A stretch of DNA of 34,533 nt from SYFY01 sp031385325 (GTDB lineage Bacteria; Pseudomonadota; Gammaproteobacteria; Pseudomonadales; Azotimanducaceae). Where the stretch lies: NCBI GenBank assembly GCA_031385325.1, contig JANNBJ010000074.1, positions 1-34,533 of the forward strand. The letters are read 5' to 3'. The notes below the pieces were generated by a model, which made no database searches, was not told the DNA's origin, and saw only the letters and a list, made by a program, of their open reading frames with translations. Position numbers and translations under genes: made by a program. Positions 1 to 7,483 of the stretch are shown in pieces (positions within the stretch are counted from its first letter, which is position 1; the number at the start of each line of letters is the position of its first letter).

Positions 1-673
1 TCCCCACGTGCTGGCATTGCACCACCCAGCGCGACGGACACTTCGGCGGCAGCTCGAAGCCTAAGCGCTTAAGCCCCTCGATGAACCGTGCACGGAAGAC
101 CGTGCCAACGGCACGGCCATTGAACAGGTATTGGCCACTGAGCCTGCGCCATCGATGCTGACCATCCACCCCGCCACCGGGCACGATGACGTGCAGGTGC
201 GGATGGTAGTCGAGCTGTCGATTATGGGTGTGCAGCACGGCGGTGGCCGCGACCTCCGCTTCAAGCTCGGGATGACGCAGTCCGAAGCTGCGTAGTGTCT
301 CGATGGCGGTAGTGAACAGCAGGTCATAAACCGCGTGCGACTGCCGATACGCCAACCCCCGCAGTGCTGAGGGGAGCGTGAAGGTGACCATGAAGTACTC
401 CGCCGGCAGCAGCTTGGCGCGTTGTCGCTCCAGCCAGTCGGTGGCCGCGTGCTGCTGACAGCGCGGACAACTGCGGTGGCCACACGAGCGCAGGCGCACG
501 TCCTTGTGGCTGCAGTGCTCACACGCCATGACGGTTGCACCGAGTGCGCCGGTACGACACCGGGCCATGGCGTCCAGGGCGCGGCGCTGATGCGCGGTCA
601 GGTGATGTCCGTAGCGGGCAAGCAAGGCACTGCGGCCCTGCTCGATGAGCTGGGAGAGATACGGCGCACCCAT
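1..673 (-). CDS. IS91-family HUH transposase, C-terminus cut off by window edge
   Basis: The protein starts MGAPYLSQLIEQGRSALLAR and stays open to position 1. Residues roughly 45-75 form a zinc-binding region with CEHC, a C-G-H-R-S-CPRC run and further histidines, the N-terminal finger of IS91 transposases. Further on, HPHLHVIVPGG is the HUH metal-binding motif of Y2 rolling-circle transposases; the catalytic tyrosines would lie beyond the window. The start ATG (671-673) overlaps the TGA of the upstream recombinase (673-675) as TGATG, so translation is probably coupled. Expected role: single-strand nicking and rolling-circle transposition. Family assignment is firm; activity cannot be judged from a partial gene. 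Confidence 0.9.
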   Translation of the reverse strand, partial: MGAPYLSQLIEQGRSALLARYGHHLTAHQRRALDAMARCRTGALGATVMACEHCSHKDVRLRSCGHRSCPRCQQHAATDWLERQRAKLLPAEYFMVTFTLPSALRGLAYRQSHAVYDLLFTTAIETLRSFGLRHPELEAEVAATAVLHTHNRQLDYHPHLHVIVPGGGVDGQHRWRRLSGQYLFNGRAVGTVFRARFIEGLKRLGFELPPKCPSRWVVQCQHVG

Positions 674-1587
674 CACTGGTCCTTCGCAGCCGATGCGCGC
701 ACCGCACCGGTCAGCTGCTCGATCAGCGCATTGATCACCGTCGCCTGGTTCTGCTTCGAGACCTCGGTCATGCGCACGTATCGCGCGGTGGTGGTGGGTG
801 AGACATGACCCAGTTGATCCTGCACACCCCGCAAACTGAGACCCGCCTCGACCAGATGGGTCGCATAACTGTGGCGCAGCGAGTGGATGGAGACGTGCTT
901 GCGGATGCCCGCATCGGTGACGGCGAGCTTGAACGCCCGCTGCACAGTCGTACGGTCCATGAGATGGTCGACAGGCCGCTGTGGGGTGCTGGCTTGTAGG
1001 GGAAACAACCAGCGCGGGTGACGATGTTCAGCCCACCAGCGACGCAGTGTCTTGAGCGTGATCGTCGGCAGGACCACGAAGCGGTCCTTGTTGCCTTTGG
1101 CGAGCCGGACATGGATGTGCATGCGGGCGCTGTCGATATCGGCGACTTCGAGCTTCATGCTCTCGCCGAGTCGCAGGCCCATGCTGTAAGTAGTGAGCCA
1201 GAAGACCTGGTATCGGCGCTCCCGTGTTCAGTGAATGATGCGCGCCATCTCCTCGACGGTGAGCACGTCGGGCAGTGTCTGGGTCTTCGGCGGCTTCACC
1301 ATGGTGAGCCAGGGCATCGACCTGCCGAGGACTTCTTCATGGAAGAAGCGGATGCCATTGCGGTCCAGCTTGACGGTGCTCCAGCCCTTGGTGTCGATCA
1401 GCCACTCGAAGAAGCGGTTCAGTTCATCGGTGGTCAGATCTTCGGGACAGCGGTCGACAAATTGAGCGAGGCAACGCACGGCGAGGCCATAGGCCTCAAT
1501 GGTCTTGGCGGCCTTGCCATGGCGTTTCAATGCGCGTAAATGCTGCTCGTACAGGGAATCGAAACGAGCCTCGTGGTCGGTGTTCAT
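673..1587 (-). pseudogene. Tyrosine recombinase of the IS91-type element, interrupted by one in-frame TGA
   Basis: The N-terminal half (MNTDHEARFDSLYEQH..., start ATG 1585-1587 with GGAG seven bases upstream) is a SAM-like core-binding domain of phage-type integrases. The C-terminal half carries the catalytic set: R in MGLRLGE, K in AKGNKDR, H-x-x-R in HSLRHSYATH, H in GHVSP and Y in TARYVRM. The halves are in one frame, separated only by a TGA at 1228-1230 between ...EEMARIIH and TRERRYQVFW. A C-to-T change of a CGA arginine codon would explain it. A second start at an internal ATG could express only the catalytic half. It overlaps the transposase gene by one base. Confidence 0.85.
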
Positions 1588-1692
1588 GATCAATCTCCAA
1601 ACTGAAATCCCGTACACCCGGATGGATGTACTGAATCGGATTTCGATTCGAAGATGGTTTCATTTCAACTACCCCTGCCGCGCAGCGGTTTC

Positions 1693-1736
1693 GTCCAACA
1701 AGCAGTTGCAGCGGGCCGTGACACGGCGGCGCGGGC
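1693..1736 (+). repeat. attC-like half-site at the IS91/cassette junction
   Basis: GTCCAAC followed by AAGCAGTTGCAGCGG matches the left half (R'' and L'') of many attC sites, and GCCGTGACACGGC just downstream is a small inverted repeat. A matching right half ending in a complementary GTTRRRY core is not seen before the methyltransferase gene; the nearest GTT core is GTTAAGC inside that gene. The likely reading is an attC damaged when the IS91-type element or another rearrangement arrived. Confidence 0.4.
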
Positions 1737-2399
1737 GTGCCGCAGTCCTCTAAAACAGAATACGTCCCAGCGTTAAGCTTTAACTGTCTTACTCCCTATT
1801 ACGATGCGGTCGTAGGCACAACAACGCGAGAGCGTTCATTCAAGCAAGCCCTCATCCAGCAGGCTGGCTTCAAGGCAGGGCAACAGGTTTTAGACCTTGC
1901 CTCTGGCACAGGCACGCTGGCCATCTGGGTCAAACAAAGCCAACCATTAGCCACTGTCACGGGCGTTGACGGCGACCCCGCTATTTTGTCCATTGCCACC
2001 CGTAAGGCCCAAAAAGCCAATGTCGCAGTTCATTTTGACCACGCGCTTTCTTACAGCCTGCGCTACCCAGCAGCGCACTTCGACCGCGTAGTTTCAAGCC
2101 TGTTTTTCCATCACCTCACCTGGGAAAACAAACAACGCACAGCACAAGAGCTGTTCCGCGTTCTTAAACCTGGCGCAGAGCTGCACGTCGCTGATTGGGG
2201 CTACCCCACAAACGCCCTCATGCGTGGGCTGTTCCTGTCCATCCAGCTTCTCGACGGTTTCAAAAACACGCAAGACAATGTATCGGGCAAGCTCATTGAA
2301 TTATTCCAACAGGCGGGGTTTGCAGAGGTTGCACAACGGCAAACCTTCAGCACCTTCTACGGCACAATGGCTTTATACAGTGCGGTCAAACACGGCTAA
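1737..2399 (+). CDS. Class I SAM-dependent methyltransferase (integron cassette gene)
   Basis: The 220-residue protein has the SAM-binding motif I VLDLASGTGTLAIW at about 56-69, an acidic motif II residue in VTGVDGD, and a motif IV-like FDRVVSSLFFHHLT, typical of the UbiE/ubiquinone-methyltransferase-like fold. The region from YVPALSFNCLTPYYD onward looks like the conserved N-terminus of the family, so the start must lie close upstream. The only candidate is GTG at 1737, with no clear ribosome-binding site and directly after a damaged attC-like sequence, so the native start may have been replaced. The stop TAA lies inside the R'' core of the following attC, as in compact gene cassettes. The substrate is unknown. 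Confidence 0.8.
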   Translation: MPQSSKTEYVPALSFNCLTPYYDAVVGTTTRERSFKQALIQQAGFKAGQQVLDLASGTGTLAIWVKQSQPLATVTGVDGDPAILSIATRKAQKANVAVHFDHALSYSLRYPAAHFDRVVSSLFFHHLTWENKQRTAQELFRVLKPGAELHVADWGYPTNALMRGLFLSIQLLDGFKNTQDNVSGKLIELFQQAGFAEVAQRQTFSTFYGTMALYSAVKHG

Positions 2400-2474
2400 C
2401 AAGGCCGCGCACACCGCCCGCTGCGCGGGCTGAACGTGCTGCTGCGCAGCACGCCTGTGGCGGCAACGTTAGCC
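2394..2474 (+). repeat. attC recombination site (cassette of the methyltransferase)
   Basis: Terminal cores GGCTAAC (2394-2400) and GTTAGCC (2468-2474) are perfect complements. Inside them GCCGCGCACA pairs with TGTGGCGGC leaving one unpaired G, the extrahelical base that directs strand choice in attC. The centre holds two extra stems: GCCCGC/GCGGGC and CGTGCTGC/GCAGCACG. Length is 81 bp. Orientation matches the plus-strand genes on each side. Confidence 0.8.
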
Positions 2475-2500
2475 TCCTTAGGGAGGAATTCGCGTGCCCC

Positions 2501-2529
2501 TTGATAGAATATCCACGAACTTATATATT
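2501..2529 (+). promoter_or_regulatory. Sigma-70-type promoter of the higB/higA cassette
   Basis: TTGATA at 2501-2506, a 17-base spacer and TATATT at 2524-2529 give a near-consensus promoter inside the cassette, just after the attC. Transcription should begin around 2536, which would make the toxin mRNA nearly or fully leaderless. Cassette toxin-antitoxin pairs often carry their own promoter because array position otherwise limits expression. Confidence 0.6.
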
Positions 2530-2536
2530 CATGGTC

Positions 2537-2866
2537 GTGAAGATCATAAAGTTTGTGGGTTCCAGTCAAGACGATATCCGGAACTTCCCGGCTGAAGCCC
2601 GCCGTGACGCAGGGTTCCAGCCACATTTCGTGCAAGTAGGGCAGAAACCATCCGATTGGAAGCCTTTGAAAGTCGTCGGCTCTGGAACAATAGAAATCCG
2701 AATACATCGCGAAGGCGAGTGGCGCATCGTTTATGTAGCTAAGTTCGAACGGGCCATCTATGTTCTGCACGCTTTCGATAAAAAGACCCAGCGGACTCGT
2801 CAATCAGACATTGAACTTGCCAAGTCGCGTTACAAAGAAGTAGAGAACTATGAAAAAGCGAAGTAA
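2537..2866 (+). CDS. higB: HigB/RelE-superfamily toxin (Gp49-like), cassette-borne
   Basis: The protein reads MKIIKFVGSSQDDIRNF... and continues with ARRDAGFQ, WKPLKVVGSGTIEIRIH and WRIVYVAKFERAIYVLHAF, the signature of the phage-derived Gp49-like/HigB branch of RelE-type mRNA interferases. The family's usual 100-115 residues fit. GTG at 2537 is preferred because it gives the family-typical N-terminus and coincides with the predicted transcription start; ATG at 2531 adds two residues but may lie upstream of the transcript. Both lack a ribosome-binding site. The 3' end overlaps the antitoxin gene by 17 bases (toxin first, as in higBA). Expected role: ribosome-dependent mRNA cleavage, held in check by the next gene. 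Confidence 0.85.
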   Translation: MKIIKFVGSSQDDIRNFPAEARRDAGFQPHFVQVGQKPSDWKPLKVVGSGTIEIRIHREGEWRIVYVAKFERAIYVLHAFDKKTQRTRQSDIELAKSRYKEVENYEKAK

Positions 2867-3134
2867 GAAAGCCCAGGCTAACGTCTTTGTCGATCTAGGC
2901 TTCGAGCCAGCGGAAGCTGCAGTCTTGGAGATGCGAGCGAATCTCATGAGTGATCTACGCGCCTATATTGAGCGTGAACATCTGACCCAAGTGGAAGCTG
3001 CTACCCGGCTCGGAGTCAGTCAATCTCGGGTATCGGATCTCGTGCGAGGTAAATGGGAGAAGTTCAGCCTTGAGATGCTCATTACCCTCGAAGCGCGTCT
3101 CGGTCGCACGGTGAAGGTTGAACTTGCTGCCTAA
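2850..3134 (+). CDS. higA: HigA-type antitoxin, XRE-family helix-turn-helix protein
   Basis: The 94-residue protein contains an XRE-type helix-turn-helix at about 47-75 (LTQVEAATRLGVSQSRVSDL) followed by a short dimerisation tail. A purine-rich GTAGAG stretch precedes the ATG at 2850 inside the toxin gene, so translation is coupled. It should neutralise the toxin and repress the promoter at 2501-2529. An attC follows within about 12 bases of the stop, completing a standard toxin-antitoxin cassette. Confidence 0.87.
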   Translation: MKKRSKKAQANVFVDLGFEPAEAAVLEMRANLMSDLRAYIEREHLTQVEAATRLGVSQSRVSDLVRGKWEKFSLEMLITLEARLGRTVKVELAA

Positions 3135-3145
3135 ATTCCGGCGGA

Positions 3146-3245
3146 GGCCAACCAGCTTCTGCAGCGGACCAGCTATGTGTTCACGCCTTTTACTATTCGC
3201 AAAAGCCGCGCCCACACAGCCAGCCGCTGAGCGCGGGGGTTGGGC
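3146..3245 (+). repeat. attC recombination site (higB/higA cassette)
   Basis: GGCCAAC (3146-3152) and GTTGGGC (3239-3245) form imperfectly complementary cores. CAGCGGACCAGC after the left core pairs with GCCAGCCGCTG before the right core, apart from unpaired bases. The 100-bp length and plus-strand orientation agree with the neighbouring attC sites. Confidence 0.65.
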
Positions 3246-3282
3246 GGCGCGATAGATGTGGGGTCGACCGAGGTTGTTAGTG

Positions 3283-3300
3283 GTTAGCATGATTGCTAAC
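3283..3300. promoter_or_regulatory. Palindromic operator-like site upstream of a decayed toxin gene
   Basis: GTTAGCA-TGAT-TGCTAAC is a perfect 7-bp inverted repeat with a 4-base spacer, ending 7 bases before the ATG of the toxin remnant at 3308. Toxin-antitoxin operons of the HigBA/RelBE type are commonly repressed through such palindromes over the promoter. It is probably the operator of the broken second toxin-antitoxin cassette. Confidence 0.5.
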
Positions 3301-3307
3301 ACTCGGC

Positions 3308-3466
3308 ATGGCATTCAAGATTGAGTAATTTCACGAACGTGTCCTCGCGGAAATTTAATCCTGGCCCGTGGACGTCCTGGCGGACTATGCGCGACTCGTC
3401 GAGCTCCTTGCGGAACACGGCCCCAGTTTGAGAGTTCCACATTCAAGAGCATTCGGGGATGACTGA
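3308..3466 (+). pseudogene. Decayed RelE/HigB-type toxin gene with two in-frame stops
   Basis: Reading from ATG 3308, one frame gives MAFKIE-stop-FHERVLAEI-stop-SWPVDVLADYARLVELL and then AEHGPSLRVPHSRAFGD before a TGA at 3464-3466. AEHGP-LR-PHS-AFGD is characteristic of Gp49-like toxins, in which the protein normally goes on with a G-L-[FY]-E-L-R strand; that part is missing here. Both internal stops are TAA (3326-3328 and 3356-3358), one substitution from TAC/TAT and GAA. No antitoxin gene follows. It is a dead toxin cassette, distinct from the intact pair upstream. Confidence 0.7.
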
Positions 3467-3827
3467 TCCTGCCCACCAAACAAGCACAGCAACACAACAG
3501 ACCACCGCGAATGCAGCCCGATGACTGCGTAGTGGATAACCACCCCGCGAATCGAGCAAGGAAGAGCTTGATTCGTCCAGAGCGACATGCTGCTCACATT
3601 CGCTGAAAAAATGCCGGGCGCACTTTTTCCACCTAACCGTCCTGCCCCTCCTGAGCCTCGAATGCGGAGTCCATCCACGAATCGACCAGCCGATTGTGCT
3701 GTGATGGATCCCCGTGTGAACATCGTCGGAGTAAAGCAGACTTACTGCCTATTTCAAAGAATCATGAATTACCCGAAGTCGATGGACTACTCGACTCCGT
3801 CTTGCTGCTGCATCTAAAGGTCGATAA
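3467..3827 (+). other. Intergenic stretch without a recognisable gene, upstream of xdhA
   Basis: No convincing coding sequence was found. Short frames on both strands show no family motif. This stretch must hold the promoter of the four-gene operon, but no strong -35/-10 pair stands out. ACCTAAC near 3630 resembles an isolated attC core without a partner. AAAGG at 3816-3820 is the likely ribosome-binding site of xdhA. Confidence 0.5.
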
Positions 3828-5231
3828 TTGAACATGTCCCCAACGCTCACCTTTCAGCTGAACAATCAGGCTATCCACGTCGATGCGAATCGTGCGTGCG
3901 ATCCACTGCTGGATTTTATTCGGGAGGACGCTCGACGCACGGGAACCAAGGAAGGCTGTCGATCCGGAGAGTGTGGCGCGTGCATGGTGTTGGTTCACCG
4001 GGCGGGTTGTACCCGGTTGGTGAATTCGTGCATCGCCACTCTGGGACAGGTGGCTGGTGCCGCGGTAATGAGCGTTGAAGGTCTGACGGATCGCCTGAGT
4101 GGCGCCCTGCACCCTGCTCAGCGCTCGATGATCGACCAGCGTGCGGCTCAATGCGGTTTTTGCACACCCGGCATCGTCATGGCGCTGGTTTTTGGCTCGG
4201 CGCAATCAACACCCGCTGTGCCGACAGCTGTGTTGTCGGGCAACTTGTGTCGCTGCACTGGCTATCGGCCGATCATTGATGCTGCGCGCCAGTGCTGGAA
4301 CGACTCTGGCCACGTCGAACTGTTCGACTCCGAGCAGCCCGACACAGAAGCAGGCAGCTTCCCGGGATTCGAATCACCCGCTTCTCTGGCGGTTGCCCTT
4401 GAACTGCGAGCCAAACATCCTGACGCGACGGTGTTGGCAGGTGGAACCGATCTGGTCACCGAGTGGCGTCGCAACGGAACCCGTCCGAGTCACGTGCTCT
4501 ATCTCGGCCGCGTGCAGGAACTGCAACGAATTGATGCCACCGGTCCGGACCTGTCGATCGGTGCCGGTGTCACCATTGCGCAGGCCATTGATTGTCTGCT
4601 TGGCCCCTGGCCGGAAGCTGCCGACTACCTTCGCCGCTTCGGCTCACCTGCAATCAACGCCAATGCAACCATCGCCGGCAATCTTCAGACGGCGTCGCCG
4701 ATCGGCGACCTGGCGCCTTTGTTGATGGTGCTTGATGCGCGAGTGAACGTACAGAATCAAACGGCGGATCGAAGCATTCCCGTGGACACGTTTGTCGCAG
4801 GCTACCGTCGAACTCGACTCGCCGCAGACGAATTGATTACCGAGATTGTTGTCCCACCAAGACCCGACCGTCTGAAGCTCTTCGCTTACAAGGTCAGCCG
4901 GCGATTTGACCAGGATCTGGCAAGCCTCAACCTGTTGGTCAGCTTCCAGTTGATCGCTGGCGTGATGCAACAGGTCAAGGTGGCGATTGGTGGCCTGTCC
5001 AATCAAGCCAGCCGCCTTCCGGTCTTCGAGACCGCTTGTGAGGGTCGACCACCGACGCTGCAAGTCATGCAACAACTGGCCCAGACGCTCAATGCAGCGA
5101 TTGAGCCGATCACTGACGTTCGAGGGTCGGCGCGATATCGTCGTCTGGTTGCCCAGAACCTGCTCACGAGGCTCGCCCTGGACATGAACGGCGATACCGA
5201 GACGAATCTTCGATTGGTCCAACCGACATGA
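3828..5231 (+). CDS. xdhA: Xanthine dehydrogenase-type small subunit (2x[2Fe-2S] and FAD)
   Basis: Residues 1-85 are a plant-type ferredoxin domain with C44, C49, C52 and C68 (GCRSGECGAC). Residues 90-155 are the second [2Fe-2S] domain with C109, C112, C141 and C143 (CGFCTPG, NLCRCTGYRPI). The FAD-binding domain follows with AGGTDL (204-209) and GNLQTASPIGD (284-294), then a C-terminal CO-dehydrogenase-flavoprotein-like domain. The order and 467-residue length are those of bacterial XdhA. A TTG at 3828 lies seven bases after AAAGG and is the best start; ATG 3834 is thirteen bases away. It passes electrons from the molybdenum site to NAD or another acceptor. It overlaps xdhB by 4 bp (ATGA). 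Confidence 0.93.
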   Translation: MNMSPTLTFQLNNQAIHVDANRACDPLLDFIREDARRTGTKEGCRSGECGACMVLVHRAGCTRLVNSCIATLGQVAGAAVMSVEGLTDRLSGALHPAQRSMIDQRAAQCGFCTPGIVMALVFGSAQSTPAVPTAVLSGNLCRCTGYRPIIDAARQCWNDSGHVELFDSEQPDTEAGSFPGFESPASLAVALELRAKHPDATVLAGGTDLVTEWRRNGTRPSHVLYLGRVQELQRIDATGPDLSIGAGVTIAQAIDCLLGPWPEAADYLRRFGSPAINANATIAGNLQTASPIGDLAPLLMVLDARVNVQNQTADRSIPVDTFVAGYRRTRLAADELITEIVVPPRPDRLKLFAYKVSRRFDQDLASLNLLVSFQLIAGVMQQVKVAIGGLSNQASRLPVFETACEGRPPTLQVMQQLAQTLNAAIEPITDVRGSARYRRLVAQNLLTRLALDMNGDTETNLRLVQPT

Positions 5232-7483
5232 ACTCGATTCGCAGCAGGTCTGACTCCGTGCGCGACTTCGTGACCGGTCGAGCACAATTTATCGACGACA
5301 TCCCTCTTCCTGCGGGCGCATTTCACGTGGCTCTTGGATTGAGCGAATGGGCTCATGCGACTATCACCTCGATGGATCTCTCGCCCGTGCGACAAGCACC
5401 GGGAGTTGTCTGCGTACTGACTGCAGAAGATGTACCAGGGAATAATCGCTGCAGCCAATTGGGTGACGATCCGATCTTTGCAGAGCAGATTGTCGAGTAC
5501 AACGGTCAATGTCTTTTCGCCGTGATAGCTCGCTCCCACGCGGCAGCAGAGCATGCCGCACAGCTCGCTGTAATCACCGCAACCCCACTTCTCTCGGCAA
5601 TCTCCATCGATGAAGCCACTCTGCAGCAGAATCGGTTGGTCGACCCGCTGACGGTCCAGCGCGGTGACATGTCCGTGCACACGAAACACCAGGTGCAGGG
5701 CTCGATCCATTTGGGCGGTCAGGAACATTTTTACATGGAAGGCCAGATCGCGGCCGCGCTGCCCGAAGCAAACGGAGAGATGCGCATCGTCGCCTCGACA
5801 CAACACCCCGCAGAAGTGCAACTGCTGGTGGCCGCGATGCTGGGATGCGACGCCACGGATGTGATCGTGCAGTGCCCTCGACTGGGCGGAGGTTTTGGTG
5901 GCAAGGAAACCCAGGCGACCCAGATTGCCTGCATTGCAGGATTGGCCGCCAGCATCACTGGCAACGCATGCAAACTGCGGCTGTCTCGACACGATGACAT
6001 GGTGCTCACCGGAAAGCGTCATGACATGCGCGCCCACTACGTGGTCGGGTTCGATCGGGATGGGCTTGTTTCCACCTTACGGGTGGATCTGCACGTCCGC
6101 TGTGGCTTCTCTGCCGACCTCTCCGTGGCCGTTTGCACGCGGGCTTTGCTCCACCTCGACAACGCCTACTATCTGCCGAACATCTCTTTCACCGCCCACC
6201 TGTGGCGAACAAACACGTCGTCTGCCACGGCATTTCGCGGATTTGGAGCACCCCAGGCGCTGCTAGTGGTCGAGAGCGCGTTGTTGCATGTCGCTCGTGA
6301 ATTGCAGATCGACAGCGTTGAGCTTCGCGCCAGGAACTTCTATCGATCGGCGCCGGCAGACCAGACGCCATACGGAATGACGGTAACCGACAATATCCTG
6401 CAGCGAATCACCACCGAACTTCTGCACTCCAGTGCCTACACGGAACGCCGCCGGGCCATTGCGTTGATGAATGCCGCACAACCCGCAATCAAGCGGGGCA
6501 TCGCTTTCTGCCCGGTGAAGTTCGGGATCTCCTTTACACAGACACACCTCAACCAGGCTGGCGCTCTGGTCAACATCTACACTGACGGTTCAATTCAGGT
6601 AGCACACGGTGGTACCGAAATGGGGCAGGGATTGAACGAGAAAATCGCCGCCATCGCCGCTCGTGCGTTCGGCGTGTCGAGTCAGCGATTCAGGGTCGCC
6701 GCCGCCGACACCTCGCGTGTACCCAATGCCTCTCCCACGGCAGCTTCGGTGAGCAGCGACCTGATTGGACGCGCCGTGGAGAACGCGATAGTGAAACTCC
6801 GCGAACGATTGATCCGGGTCGCCGCACTCCACCACGAGATGCCCGAGGAGTTGTGTACCATCGAAGACGACTGTCTGGTGGCAGGCAATCTTCACGTGCC
6901 TTTTGACCAGCTGGTTCGCAGGGCCTACGAAGCGCGTGTGTCCCTCAGTGCCACCGGTTACTACACAACTCCGGAGATTCACTTCGACAACAAGGCGATG
7001 CAAGGTCAGCCGTTCTACTACTTTGTTTATGGCGCAGCCGTGAGCGAGGTGGCGGTCGACGTGCTCACGGGAGAATCGCGGGTGCTGCGCGTGGACATCC
7101 TGCAGGATGTCGGTCACTCGCTGGTTCCCGACATTGACCGAGGTCAAATCGAAGGCGGGTTCATGCAGGGCCTGGGTTGGCTGACAACGGAATCGGTGGT
7201 GTGGTCCGAAACCGGTCGGCTACTGACAGACGGACCGGATACCTACAAGATTCCCACCAGTTCGGATATGCCGCCTACTTTCAATGTACAACTCGCAGGT
7301 TGGAGCACCAACAAGCGGGATACGGTGTTTCTATCCAAGGGAATCGGCGAGCCACCCCTTCTGCTGGCGGTGTCTGTTCATCTTGCCATCCGGGAGGCCA
7401 TTGCAGCGGTCAATCCCGCTGGTGCGCTATCGCTGTCTGCGCCTGCATCGCCAGAGGCCGTCCTGCACGCGCTATCTCCATGA
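5228..7483 (+). CDS. xdhB: Xanthine dehydrogenase-type molybdenum (large) subunit
   Basis: The 751-residue protein has the molybdopterin-binding motifs of the xanthine oxidase family: GGGFGGKE (220-227), FRGFGAPQ (336-343), GTEMGQG near 460, and the catalytic glutamate E708 in GIGEPP. E227 and R337 correspond to the substrate-orienting Glu802/Arg880 of bovine XDH, which favours a purine-like or other N-heteroaromatic substrate over a simple aldehyde. Both ends overlap neighbours by ATGA, so it is co-translated with xdhA and a cytochrome P450. No xdhC-type cofactor-insertion gene lies nearby. The role is hydroxylation of a heteroaromatic ring with water-derived oxygen; the real substrate is probably set by the biosynthetic operon rather than purine catabolism (inference). 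Confidence 0.93.
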   Translation: MNSIRSRSDSVRDFVTGRAQFIDDIPLPAGAFHVALGLSEWAHATITSMDLSPVRQAPGVVCVLTAEDVPGNNRCSQLGDDPIFAEQIVEYNGQCLFAVIARSHAAAEHAAQLAVITATPLLSAISIDEATLQQNRLVDPLTVQRGDMSVHTKHQVQGSIHLGGQEHFYMEGQIAAALPEANGEMRIVASTQHPAEVQLLVAAMLGCDATDVIVQCPRLGGGFGGKETQATQIACIAGLAASITGNACKLRLSRHDDMVLTGKRHDMRAHYVVGFDRDGLVSTLRVDLHVRCGFSADLSVAVCTRALLHLDNAYYLPNISFTAHLWRTNTSSATAFRGFGAPQALLVVESALLHVARELQIDSVELRARNFYRSAPADQTPYGMTVTDNILQRITTELLHSSAYTERRRAIALMNAAQPAIKRGIAFCPVKFGISFTQTHLNQAGALVNIYTDGSIQVAHGGTEMGQGLNEKIAAIAARAFGVSSQRFRVAAADTSRVPNASPTAASVSSDLIGRAVENAIVKLRERLIRVAALHHEMPEELCTIEDDCLVAGNLHVPFDQLVRRAYEARVSLSATGYYTTPEIHFDNKAMQGQPFYYFVYGAAVSEVAVDVLTGESRVLRVDILQDVGHSLVPDIDRGQIEGGFMQGLGWLTTESVVWSETGRLLTDGPDTYKIPTSSDMPPTFNVQLAGWSTNKRDTVFLSKGIGEPPLLLAVSVHLAIREAIAAVNPAGALSLSAPASPEAVLHALSP

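Larger units (their letters stand above)
1..1650 (-). mobile_element. IS91-family element, partial (left end outside window)
   Basis: A tyrosine-recombinase gene and an HUH (Y2) transposase gene overlap on the minus strand, an arrangement known from a subgroup of IS91-family elements that carry an integrase-like gene upstream of the transposase. The transposase C-terminus and that end of the element lie beyond position 1. The other boundary is not marked by terminal repeats, as expected for rolling-circle elements; small inverted repeats lie at about 1611-1630 and 1632-1648 between the recombinase start and the first cassette-like sequence. The edge at 1650 is therefore an estimate. The recombinase is interrupted by a stop codon, so this copy may depend on other copies for that function. 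Confidence 0.75.

Noticed and set aside
3385..3723. Minus-strand 112-codon frame opposite the toxin remnant
   Set aside because: No recognised motif, no ribosome-binding site, and it runs antisense to a clear pseudogene.
5003..6037. Long minus-strand open frame (344 codons) antisense to xdhA/xdhB
   Set aside because: It lies wholly opposite two genes with full family motifs, shows no motif itself and is rich in residues expected from antisense translation.
7177..7480. Extended N-terminus of the P450 reading back into xdhB
   Set aside because: The 100-residue extension is composed of out-of-frame xdhB sequence; ATG 7480 in an ATGA overlap fits the operon and the family length.
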